A stretch of DNA of 7,471 nucleotides from JALENY01 sp036310185 (GCA_036310185.1 JAXJSH010000001.1:1-7471), one strand, 5' to 3'. Positions 1-6,229 are shown, counted from the stretch's first letter. Numbers and translations: made by a program. Notes: generated by a model from the letters alone, not told the origin.

Positions 1-531
1 GAGTTCGGTATGCCGGCCACACTGGTTAATATGGGCGCATATGGTCTGTTTATCCTGCTGTATTACAATCTGGTGCAGGGTATGACCATGGTTGATGGTG
101 AACTGGTCTTTACCGCAGCCAAATTTACCGGTGCCACCATGGGTGCCATTATGTGTATGTACGCTTTTGTGGCACAGGGTGCGCATCCGCGCAACGTATT
201 CCCGATCATTATCGGTTATACGATTGCATCCCTGTTCCCGTTTATGATGTATGTGACCGGAATTGCTCCGGCGCAGAACTGGACCCTTACCACACAGGCA
301 ATTCTGGTAGGCCTCTGCTTCGCCAGCGGTCTGGCTCCGGTAGCCGGAAAATTCGGCTTCTGGCCGGGTGTGCTTGCAGGTGCGATGCACGCGGTCATGG
401 TAATGAGCGTGCCGCTGTGGCATGGTGGATTCTGTTTGTATAACGGCGGTTTCACCGATGGTGTGGTAGCCATTATCCTGGTACCGGTTCTGGAATGTTT
501 CATGAAACCGAAGGAAGCATTAAAAAATTAG
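1..531 (+). CDS. DUF1576 family membrane protein, C-terminal part
   Basis: The open frame runs in from the window edge (first codons read E-F-G) and stops at TAG 529-531, so only the last 176 residues are visible and the true start lies upstream. The visible part is almost wholly hydrophobic. It has about five membrane segments, around visible residues 8-25, 40-58, 66-84, 98-116 and 120-160, with small-residue-rich loops such as GKFGFWPGVLAGAMHAVM and HGGFCLYNGGFTDG. From memory these match the C-terminal half of DUF1576 proteins, an uncharacterised integral membrane family common in Clostridia. No substrate or reaction is known, and transport is only a guess from the glycine-rich membrane segments. 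The short tail MKPKEALKN is probably cytoplasmic. It ends 11 nt before topB, so the two are probably co-transcribed. Confidence 0.8.
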   Translation, partial: EFGMPATLVNMGAYGLFILLYYNLVQGMTMVDGELVFTAAKFTGATMGAIMCMYAFVAQGAHPRNVFPIIIGYTIASLFPFMMYVTGIAPAQNWTLTTQAILVGLCFASGLAPVAGKFGFWPGVLAGAMHAVMVMSVPLWHGGFCLYNGGFTDGVVAIILVPVLECFMKPKEALKN

Positions 532-542
532 GAATCATAAGA

Positions 543-2606
543 ATGTCAAAATCTTTATACATAGCTGAAAAGCCAAGCGTCGCGCAGGAATTTGCAAAGG
601 CGCTGAAAATCCGCAGCCAGCGCCATGACGGCTATCTGGAATCCGAAGAAGCCGTCGTGACCTGGTGTGTGGGTCATCTGGTAACCATGAGTTACCCGGA
701 AAAATATGATGAACGTTTGAAAAGGTGGAGTCTCGATACCCTGCCTTTTTTACCGCAAAATTTTAAATACGAAATCATTCCGGCTGTGAAAAAGCAGTTT
801 CAGATCGTCAGCGGTCTTTTAAAAAGAGAAGACATCACCCGGATATATGTCTGTACCGACTCGGGACGTGAGGGAGAATATATCTATCGTCTTGTGGAGA
901 TGATGAGTGGTGTCAAAGGAAAAGAACGCCGTCGTGTCTGGATCGATTCCCAGACAGAGGAAGAGATACTTCGAGGCATACGTGAGGCAAAGGATTTATC
1001 CGAATACGATAATCTCTCTGCCTCTGCTTATTTGCGTGCAAAAGAAGACTATCTTATGGGAATCAATTTTTCCCGCGTACTGACCTTGAAATACGGCAAC
1101 AGTATTGCCAATTACCTTGGAACCAAATATGCGGTCATTTCCGTTGGCCGTGTGATGACCTGTGTACTCGGTATGGTGGTGCGAAGGGAGCGGGAGATCC
1201 GCCAGTTTGTAAAAACACCTTTTTACCGTGTTCTGTCCTCCATGGATCTGGGCGGAAGTGCCATTGAAGGCGAATGGCGTGCTGTGGCCGGCAGCAAATA
1301 CGAGGCGTCACCGGTTTTATATAAAGAAAACGGGTTTAAAAAGAGAGAAGACGCAGAAAATCTGATTCAGATGTTATCCGCCCACCCCCCTCTTCAGGCT
1401 GTGGTTGAAAAAATTGAGCGGAAAAAGGAAAATAAAAATGCGCCTCTGCTGTTCAACCTGGCAGAGCTGCAGAATGAATGCGCCAGACTGTTTAAAATCA
1501 GTCCGGACGAGACCCTGCGGGTTGTTCAGGAACTCTATGAGAAAAAGCTGGTGACTTATCCCAGAACGGACGCCCGCGTGCTTTCAACCGCTGTGGCAAA
1601 AGAAATTTACAAAAATATCCGCGGGCTTGCAAATTATCCGCATGTGAGCGGTTTTGCACAGGAAATTCTGGAAAAGGGCAGTTATAAAGGGATCGCCAGG
1701 TCCAGATACGTCAACGACAAGCAGATTACCGATCACTACGCCATCATACCAACTGGTCAGGGATTAAATGCACTTCACTCCGTATCCGCTAATTCACAGA
1801 AGGTATACGAAGTAATTGCCCGCCGGTTTTTAAGCATCTTTTATCCGCCTGCAGTGTATCAGAAAGTAAGTCTGACCACAAAAGCGGAAGGGGAAAGCTT
1901 TTTCTCCAGCTTCAAAGTGCTGGTGGATGAGGGATATCTGAAAGTGGTACAGAATTCTTTTGCAAAAAAGAAAAACGCAGATAATGCAAATGGAAAAGGA
2001 AACAGCAATGCACCGGAGGGTCAGCCGGATGAAAGCAATGAAAATTCATCCGATAACGCAAAGGACAGCTCCTGTGACACCCATGTGCTGGAAGCCCTTC
2101 AGAAATTGAAGAAAAATGATATTTTGCCAGTAAAAGAGTACACCATAAAAGAAGGTGAGACATCACCGCCGAAACGCTACACATCCGGTACCATGATTCT
2201 TGCCATGGAAAATGCCGGTCAGCTGATCGAGGATGAAGAACTGCGTGCCCAGATTAAGGGAAGCGGTATCGGAACCAGTGCGACCAGAGCAGAAATTCTG
2301 AAAAAGCTGGTGACCATCAAATATCTGGCTCTGAATAAGAAAACACAGGTTATCACACCGACGCTCCAGGGGGAGATGGTGTTTGATGTAGTGAATTCTT
2401 CAATCCGATCTCTTTTGAATCCGGAACTGACCGCCAGCTGGGAAAAGGGCCTGACCTATGTGGCGGAGGGAACGGTAACACCCAGGGAGTATATGGATAA
2501 GCTGGAACACTTTATCCGTGTGCGTACGGACGGGGTGAAACAGCTGAATAATCAGTATGCATTGCGCCGGATGTACGAGGAAGACGCAAAATATTACAAA
2601 AAATAA
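543..2606 (+). CDS. topB: DNA topoisomerase III (type IA)
   Basis: TopB is a type IA topoisomerase. It cuts and passes single strands through a 5'-phosphotyrosine link and mainly decatenates replication and recombination intermediates. The 687-residue product starts with the TOPRIM domain (SLYIAEKPSVAQEF, residues 4-17) and has the acidic metal-binding motif DSGREGE at 106-112. The catalytic tyrosine is Y339, in VTYPRTDAR. The late conserved block TSPPKRYTSGTMILAMENAG is followed by GSGIGTSATRAEIL. A hydrophilic low-complexity insert rich in N, S, D, E, K and G lies at about residues 475-512. The protein ends soon after the core domain, with no C-terminal zinc-finger cysteines. ATG 543 is preferred over an in-frame ATG at 495 because AGGA at 530-533 sits 9 nt upstream and the protein then begins right at the TOPRIM domain; the 495 start would overlap the upstream gene by 37 nt. 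It is probably in an operon with the DUF1576 gene. Nothing nearby marks it as a mobile-element copy. Confidence 0.95.
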   Translation: MSKSLYIAEKPSVAQEFAKALKIRSQRHDGYLESEEAVVTWCVGHLVTMSYPEKYDERLKRWSLDTLPFLPQNFKYEIIPAVKKQFQIVSGLLKREDITRIYVCTDSGREGEYIYRLVEMMSGVKGKERRRVWIDSQTEEEILRGIREAKDLSEYDNLSASAYLRAKEDYLMGINFSRVLTLKYGNSIANYLGTKYAVISVGRVMTCVLGMVVRREREIRQFVKTPFYRVLSSMDLGGSAIEGEWRAVAGSKYEASPVLYKENGFKKREDAENLIQMLSAHPPLQAVVEKIERKKENKNAPLLFNLAELQNECARLFKISPDETLRVVQELYEKKLVTYPRTDARVLSTAVAKEIYKNIRGLANYPHVSGFAQEILEKGSYKGIARSRYVNDKQITDHYAIIPTGQGLNALHSVSANSQKVYEVIARRFLSIFYPPAVYQKVSLTTKAEGESFFSSFKVLVDEGYLKVVQNSFAKKKNADNANGKGNSNAPEGQPDESNENSSDNAKDSSCDTHVLEALQKLKKNDILPVKEYTIKEGETSPPKRYTSGTMILAMENAGQLIEDEELRAQIKGSGIGTSATRAEILKKLVTIKYLALNKKTQVITPTLQGEMVFDVVNSSIRSLLNPELTASWEKGLTYVAEGTVTPREYMDKLEHFIRVRTDGVKQLNNQYALRRMYEEDAKYYKK

Positions 2607-2658
2607 AATCAGGTATTCCGTCAGAAAATATGGAAAGGGAATCTGATAAAAGAAAAGA

Positions 2659-2687
2659 TTGCATTCCCGCAGATGCGTGCGTATAAT
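2659..2687 (+). promoter_or_regulatory. Sigma-A promoter for the acetyltransferase gene
   Basis: A -35 box TTGCAT (2659-2664) and a perfect -10 box TATAAT (2682-2687) are separated by exactly 17 nt. The predicted start near 2694 gives a leader of about 30 nt before the GTG at 2725, enough for the GGAGG site. This suggests the acetyltransferase gene has its own promoter rather than depending on topB transcription. Confidence 0.75.
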
Positions 2688-2710
2688 ATTTTTTGTAAAA
2701 ATTATATTAC

Positions 2711-2715
2711 GGAGG
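2711..2715 (+). promoter_or_regulatory. Ribosome binding site fixing a GTG start
   Basis: GGAGG lies 9 nt before GTG 2725. The reading frame stays open further upstream to a TTG at 2659, but that codon lies inside the promoter and has no ribosome binding site, so the GTG is the supported start. Confidence 0.8.
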
Positions 2716-2724
2716 TACATAGCA

Positions 2725-3390
2725 GTGGAACAATTAACAATTAAAGAATTGTTAGATCTGAATCAAACCATCGCAGCAGAACTTTTTGAGGGTAAGACAT
2801 ATCCATGGGAAGTGCTTCCTGAGATCGGAAAATTTATTGTAGAACTTGGAAATACCTTAAGTGAAGAAGAATATGATAAAGTCGGAGAAAACGTATGGAT
2901 TGCAAAGAGTGCAAAAGTAGCGCCCACAGCATTCATCAACGGACCGGCAATTATCGGTAAAAACACAGAAGTGCGTCATTGTGCATTCGTTCGCGGCAAC
3001 GCACTGGTTGGCGAAGGCTGTGTCGTAGGCAACTCTGTGGAGCTGAAAAACGTTGTTATTTTCAATTCGGTACAGGTTCCCCATTACAATTATGTTGGCG
3101 ATTCTGTTCTTGGCTACAGATCACATATGGGTGCAGGTTCTATCACATCCAATGTAAAATCAGATAAAACACTGGTTGTAGTAAAAGGAAAAGACCAGCA
3201 CATTGAGACTGGTCTTAAAAAATTCGGAGCCATGCTGGGCAATTATGTTGAAGTAGGATGCAACAGCGTATTGAATCCGGGTACAGTCATCGGATGCAAC
3301 TCCAATGTTTATCCGGTATCCTGTGTGCGCGGTGTCGTACCGTCTGACAGCATTTACAAGAGTCAGGACAATATCGTAGATAAAAAATAA
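2725..3390 (+). CDS. GlmU C-terminal-like left-handed beta-helix acetyltransferase
   Basis: The 221-residue product (GTG start) has an alpha-helical head of about 50 residues. From about residue 54 it carries hexapeptide-type repeats (VWIAKSAKVAPTAF, AIIGKNTEVRH, ALVGEGCVVGNSVELKN, TVIGCNSNVYPVS) that form a left-handed beta-helix. It aligns without gaps to the acetyltransferase part of E. coli GlmU from GNFVEMK to ITCN (compared from memory). K108, H120, Y123 and N143 match GlmU K351, the catalytic base H363, Y366 and N386. K148 probably matches K392. The residue matching N377 is H134. There is no N-terminal nucleotidyltransferase domain, so a database name of UDP-GlcNAc pyrophosphorylase would be misleading. 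The likely reaction is acetyl transfer from acetyl-CoA to an amino-sugar phosphate or nucleotide sugar; the exact acceptor is unknown. It has its own promoter, and its 3' end overlaps the convergent traX gene. Confidence 0.85.
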   Translation: MEQLTIKELLDLNQTIAAELFEGKTYPWEVLPEIGKFIVELGNTLSEEEYDKVGENVWIAKSAKVAPTAFINGPAIIGKNTEVRHCAFVRGNALVGEGCVVGNSVELKNVVIFNSVQVPHYNYVGDSVLGYRSHMGAGSITSNVKSDKTLVVVKGKDQHIETGLKKFGAMLGNYVEVGCNSVLNPGTVIGCNSNVYPVSCVRGVVPSDSIYKSQDNIVDKK

Positions 3391-4082
3391 AAAAGCAATA
3401 AGTGGGTCGGGTAGAACAGGTAAAAGAAATACTTGCTGCTCCGGCCCCTTTTTCCATTGTACATCAGAATGGGGATAAAGGCGAAAATCGCCGGCCATTC
3501 CCAGTACAGGGAAAGTGCTCCGCCAATGACCTGGGGGATCCGGTAATAGCGGAACAGATATAAAATGACAATCAAAAGGATTCCGTGATAATCATAGTCG
3601 CAGTTGATAAAATATGCGGCATAACAGATCACAGCCGCAATGGGAAGGGAAATGTATATTTTATTTTTAAAATATTCCAGTGCCCACATAGCCAGAAAGC
3701 CAAGGCACAAAGTGAAAAATACATTGCAGTATTCCCAGGTTATCAGCTGGTTCTTAATAGCCAGATCAAATGGGATCTCCGAAATCAGTGCAAATATGCC
3801 CAGGCGGAGCAGATATTTTGGCCGTGAACCGGTATGCATAAAACCTTCCACCAGAAGAAAACAGTAAATAGGAAAAGCAATGCGGCCAATGCTGCGCATA
3901 ATGCGATAGACAATATATACCGTGTAGAGGGACGTGCCTTCATAAACCGGCTGATTGTAATATAAAATGCCCCAGTACAGAACGACAGCAGCAAAATGAT
4001 CAATGGTCATGGATAGGATCGCAATGGTTTTCAAAGCGCTGCCGGAAAAAATTTTCATTTTATCGGGTATGGAAATATTCAT
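3363..4082 (-). CDS. TraX family membrane protein
   Basis: The 239-residue multipass membrane protein has about seven to eight hydrophobic segments, around residues 17-37, 52-80, 90-107, 119-137, 144-160, 165-180, 185-207 and 218-236. Hallmarks of the TraX family are visible: LKTIAILSMTIDHF (17-30), GRIAFPIYCFLLVEGFMHT (66-84), SEIPFDLA (101-108) and a C-terminal YLFYPTHLLLFYFL (221-234). F-plasmid TraX acetylates pilin; chromosomal Clostridia copies have no proven substrate, and no conjugation genes are seen here, so transfer of an acyl group to an envelope component is only inferred. The start is ATG at 4082-4080, with GAGG (4094-4091) 8 nt upstream. The stop at 3363 lies inside the last 28 bp of the convergent acetyltransferase gene. 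Confidence 0.88.
   Translation of the reverse strand: MNISIPDKMKIFSGSALKTIAILSMTIDHFAAVVLYWGILYYNQPVYEGTSLYTVYIVYRIMRSIGRIAFPIYCFLLVEGFMHTGSRPKYLLRLGIFALISEIPFDLAIKNQLITWEYCNVFFTLCLGFLAMWALEYFKNKIYISLPIAAVICYAAYFINCDYDYHGILLIVILYLFRYYRIPQVIGGALSLYWEWPAIFAFIPILMYNGKRGRSSKYFFYLFYPTHLLLFYFLSTILS
3404..3453 (+). terminator. Possible intrinsic terminator inside the traX 3' end
   Basis: GGGTCGG (3404-3410) can pair with CCGGCCC (3441-3447), one pair being a G-U wobble. The run CTTTTT follows at 3448-3453. It begins 14 nt after the acetyltransferase stop and would end that transcript while lying inside the antisense-coding traX sequence. The loop of about 30 nt is long, which lowers confidence. Confidence 0.4.
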
Positions 4083-4122
4083 GGAAAATACCTCGTGGTT
4101 TGCAAATTGTAATTGAAACAGA

Positions 4123-4174
4123 AATTATTCAGAAGCTGTCCTTCACAACAGGTGCTCGCATTTCCTGAATAATT
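4123..4174. repeat. Perfect 10-bp inverted repeat in the traX leader
   Basis: AATTATTCAG (4123-4132) and CTGAATAATT (4165-4174) are exact reverse complements 32 nt apart. A smaller hairpin, CTGT (4136-4139) with ACAG (4148-4151), lies between them. The repeat sits directly downstream of the predicted minus-strand -10 box, so in RNA it would form a stem at or near the 5' end of the traX message; in DNA it could be an operator. It lacks a T-run and is not a terminator. Confidence 0.6.
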
Positions 4175-4180
4175 ACCCAG

Positions 4181-4209
4181 ATTATAACATAAATAGTGGA
4201 AATATACAA
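4181..4209 (-). promoter_or_regulatory. Candidate extended -10 promoter for traX
   Basis: On the minus strand, TGTTATAAT (4189-4181) is an extended -10 with a perfect TATAAT. TTGTAT (4209-4204) lies 17 nt upstream as a weak -35. The predicted start near 4174 gives a leader of about 90 nt that opens with the inverted repeat. Confidence 0.55.
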
Positions 4210-4226
4210 AGCAGTTGTGGTATACT
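4197..4226 (+). promoter_or_regulatory. Candidate extended -10 promoter for the NifU-like/GGGtGRT operon
   Basis: TGGTATACT (4218-4226) is an extended -10 box, with TGGAAA (4197-4202) as a weak -35 at an 18-nt spacing. The start near 4233 would leave an unusually long leader of about 165 nt. A closer promoter between about 4300 and 4360 is possible, but no pair of boxes there fits well. The -35 overlaps the spacer and -35 region of the opposing traX promoter. Confidence 0.4.
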
Positions 4227-4397
4227 GTAAAAGTAAACAAAGGTGCGAAAGAGAAACAAATTTCCGTAATATTTTTGCCATTTTTCGTACTTTTTTTCTC
4301 ATTTAGACTGGACTTTTCTGTCCGTTTGTGAGAATATGTTGATATGTGAGTTATTAAAATAACAAACTAGAATTACATAGTTGAAAGGAGTTTTAAA
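4227..4397 (+). promoter_or_regulatory. A+T-rich leader or upstream region with phased T-tracts
   Basis: This is the rest of the 315-bp gene-free stretch 4083-4397. It holds T-runs at 4272-4276, 4281-4285 and 4291-4297, spaced close to one helical turn, and a small GGAC/GTCC hairpin (4310-4323). The ribosome binding site AAAGGAG (4384-4390) lies 7 nt before ATG 4398. I see no recognisable riboswitch, T-box or open reading frame in it. Confidence 0.4.
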
Positions 4398-5090
4398 ATG
4401 ATTTATTCACATGAAGTACAGATGATGTGTCCGGTAGCACAGGGCGCAAACCATGGACCAGCTCCGATTCCGGAAGAAGCAAAATGGGTAAAAGCAAAAG
4501 AAGTTAAGGATATTTCCGGTCTGACACACGGTATTGGTTGGTGTGCTCCGCAGCAGGGTGCTTGTAAACTGACTCTGAACGTAAAAGAAGGTATTATCCA
4601 GGAAGCGCTTGTTGAGACAATCGGATGTTCCGGTATGACTCATTCCGCAGCTATGGCTTCTGAAATTCTTCCGGGAAAAACAATTCTGGAAGCGTTAAAT
4701 ACAGACCTTGTATGTGATGCAATCAATACAGCAATGAGAGAATTATTCCTGCAGATCGTATACGGAAGAACTCAGAGTGCTTTCTCTGAAGACGGACTTC
4801 CGGTAGGTGCAGGTCTGGAAGACCTTGGAAAAGGCCTTCGTTCACAGGTTGGTACTATGTATGGTACTCTGGCTAAAGGTCCTCGTTACCTTGAGATGGC
4901 TGAAGGTTATGTAACCGGTATTGCTCTGGATGCAAATGACGAGATCATTGGTTACCAGTTCGTAAGCCTTGGAAAATTCACCGACTTCGTTAAGAAAGGT
5001 GATACTCCGAACGACGCTTGGGAAAAAGCAAAAGGTCAGTACGGACGTGTTGCAGATGCAGTTAAGATCATCGACCCGAGAAAAGAGTAA
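4398..5090 (+). CDS. NifU/IscU-like scaffold-type protein paired with GGGtGRT
   Basis: The 230-residue soluble protein has a central NifU/IscU-like region. G-A-C-KLTLNVKEGIIQEA (54-70) followed by VETIGCSGMTHSAAMASEIL and PGKTILEAL (72-100) resembles the IscU pattern of cysteine, strand-turn-strand, FxxxGC, then a helix ending in GKT/S. C56 and C77 occupy the places of the first two IscU cluster ligands; C11, C49 and C106 are also present. Where IscU has the third ligand (LHCS), this protein reads GRTQSAFSEDGLPVGAG, with no cysteine. A further C-terminal part of about 80 residues (150-230) contains YVTGIALDANDEIIGYQFVSLGKFTDFV and no cysteine. A role in Fe-S or sulfur handling is inferred from the fold only. 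AAAGGAG precedes the ATG by 7 nt. The gene lies 27 nt before the GGGtGRT gene, with no terminator between them, and codons are strongly biased. Confidence 0.8.
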   Translation: MIYSHEVQMMCPVAQGANHGPAPIPEEAKWVKAKEVKDISGLTHGIGWCAPQQGACKLTLNVKEGIIQEALVETIGCSGMTHSAAMASEILPGKTILEALNTDLVCDAINTAMRELFLQIVYGRTQSAFSEDGLPVGAGLEDLGKGLRSQVGTMYGTLAKGPRYLEMAEGYVTGIALDANDEIIGYQFVSLGKFTDFVKKGDTPNDAWEKAKGQYGRVADAVKIIDPRKE

Positions 5091-5117
5091 TACATAGAAG
5101 ATCAGGAGGACAAATAA

Positions 5118-6128
5118 ATGGCTTTATTTGAATCATATGAAAGAAGAATTGATAAAATCAATGAAGTATTAAACAGCTACGGCATTGCTTCTATCGAAGA
5201 AGCTGAAAAAATCACAAAAGATGCCGGTCTTGATGTTTATGCTCAGGTAAAAGGTATTCAGCCGATCTGTTTCGAAAACGCATGCTGGGCTTACATCGTA
5301 GGTGCAGCTATCGCGATCAAAAAAGGTTGCAAAACTGCAGCAGACGCAGCAGCAGCAATCGGTGAAGGTCTTCAGGCTTTCTGTATCCCGGGTTCTGTAG
5401 CAGACCAGCGTAAAGTAGGTCTTGGACATGGTAACCTTGGTAAAATGCTTCTGGAAGAAGAAACAGACTGTTTCGCATTCCTGGCAGGTCACGAATCTTT
5501 CGCAGCTGCGGAAGGTGCCATCGGTATCGCTGAAAAAGCAAACAAAGTTCGTAAAAAACCGCTTCGCGTTATCTTAAACGGTCTTGGAAAAGATGCTGCA
5601 AAGATCATTTCCAGAATTAACGGTTTTACATATGTTGAAACAGAATATGATTACTACACAGGCGAACTGAAAGAAGTTCAGAGAATCGCTTACTCTGAAG
5701 GTCTTCGTGCAAAAGTTAACTGCTACGGCGCTAACGATGTACGTGAAGGTGTTGCAATCATGCACAAAGAAAAAGTAGATGTTTCCATCACAGGTAACTC
5801 TACAAACCCGACTCGTTTCCAGCATCCGGTAGCTGGTACATACAAAAAAGAATGTATCGAGCAGGGTAAAAAATATTTCTCTGTAGCTTCTGGTGGTGGT
5901 ACAGGACGTACACTTCATCCGGATAACATGGCAGCAGGTCCGGCTTCCTATGGTATGACTGATACATTAGGACGTATGCACTCTGATGCTCAGTTTGCAG
6001 GTTCTTCTTCTGTACCGGCTCACGTAGAAATGATGGGTCTCATCGGTGCAGGTAACAACCCGATGGTTGGTATGACTGTTGCAGTTGCAGTTTCTATCGA
6101 AGAAGCAGCTAAAGAAGGTAAATTCTAA
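5118..6128 (+). CDS. GGGtGRT family protein
   Basis: The 336-residue soluble protein carries the family's naming motif SGGGTGRTLHPDN (258-270). Other blocks that look conserved are QPICFENACWAYIVGAA (49-65), VGLGHGNLGKMLLEEETDCF (100-119), NSTNPTRFQHP (227-237) and GLIGAGNNPMVGMTVAVAVS (307-326). Cysteines are C51, C56, C71, C89, C118, C202 and C246. The glycine-rich motif may bind a phosphate or nucleotide, but this is unproven, and I know of no established reaction for the family. AGGAGG (5104-5109) lies 8 nt before ATG 5118. The gene is second in an operon with the NifU-like gene and is closed by a strong terminator. Arginine is mostly CGT and glycine mostly GGT, unlike topB, which suggests high expression. 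No signal peptide or membrane segment is seen, so it is probably cytoplasmic. Confidence 0.88.
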   Translation: MALFESYERRIDKINEVLNSYGIASIEEAEKITKDAGLDVYAQVKGIQPICFENACWAYIVGAAIAIKKGCKTAADAAAAIGEGLQAFCIPGSVADQRKVGLGHGNLGKMLLEEETDCFAFLAGHESFAAAEGAIGIAEKANKVRKKPLRVILNGLGKDAAKIISRINGFTYVETEYDYYTGELKEVQRIAYSEGLRAKVNCYGANDVREGVAIMHKEKVDVSITGNSTNPTRFQHPVAGTYKKECIEQGKKYFSVASGGGTGRTLHPDNMAAGPASYGMTDTLGRMHSDAQFAGSSSVPAHVEMMGLIGAGNNPMVGMTVAVAVSIEEAAKEGKF

Positions 6129-6141
6129 TTTAAAAGTACGG

Positions 6142-6178
6142 AAAATGGCTTAAACTCTGGGGTTTAAGCCATTTTTTT
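6142..6178 (+). terminator. Intrinsic terminator of the GGGtGRT operon
   Basis: A perfect 14-bp stem pairs 6142-6155 with 6162-6175 around a 6-nt loop (TCTGGG). The stem leads straight into a run of seven T residues at 6172-6178. It lies 13 nt after the GGGtGRT stop codon and is the strongest terminator in the window. Confidence 0.92.
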
Positions 6179-6229
6179 AATGTATAAAGAAAAACGAAAA
6201 AACAGGATGAAAAAGTATGAAAAATTGTC

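Noticed and set aside
495..542. An in-frame upstream ATG at 495 that would lengthen TopB by 16 residues.
   Set aside because: It lies inside the DUF1576 gene, and the ATG at 543 has AGGA 9 nt upstream and begins right at the TOPRIM domain.
1912..2184. A 90-residue minus-strand open frame within topB.
   Set aside because: It is the complement of a well-supported coding region, with no ribosome binding site or recognisable domain.
2608..2647. A hairpin after topB (ATCAG/CTGAT plus ATTCC/GGAAT) as an intrinsic terminator.
   Set aside because: It has a bulge and an 18-nt loop and is followed by A-rich sequence with no T-run on the plus strand.
2659..2724. An in-frame TTG at 2659 extending the acetyltransferase by 22 residues.
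   Set aside because: It is within the -35/-10 promoter and has no ribosome binding site; the GTG at 2725 has GGAGG at 9 nt.
3363..4082. The TraX-family gene as evidence for a conjugative element.
   Set aside because: No relaxase, coupling protein, secretion ATPase or integrase is present, and TraX-family genes are common on ordinary Clostridia chromosomes.
4227..4397. A riboswitch or T-box in the long leader of the NifU-like/GGGtGRT operon.
   Set aside because: No conserved riboswitch core, T-box motif or terminator/antiterminator pair could be recognised; only a 4-bp hairpin is present.
5169..5918. Several minus-strand open frames within the GGGtGRT gene.
   Set aside because: They arise from the biased codon use of the real gene; their cysteine- and phenylalanine-rich translations reflect reversed GCA, GAA and AAA codons.
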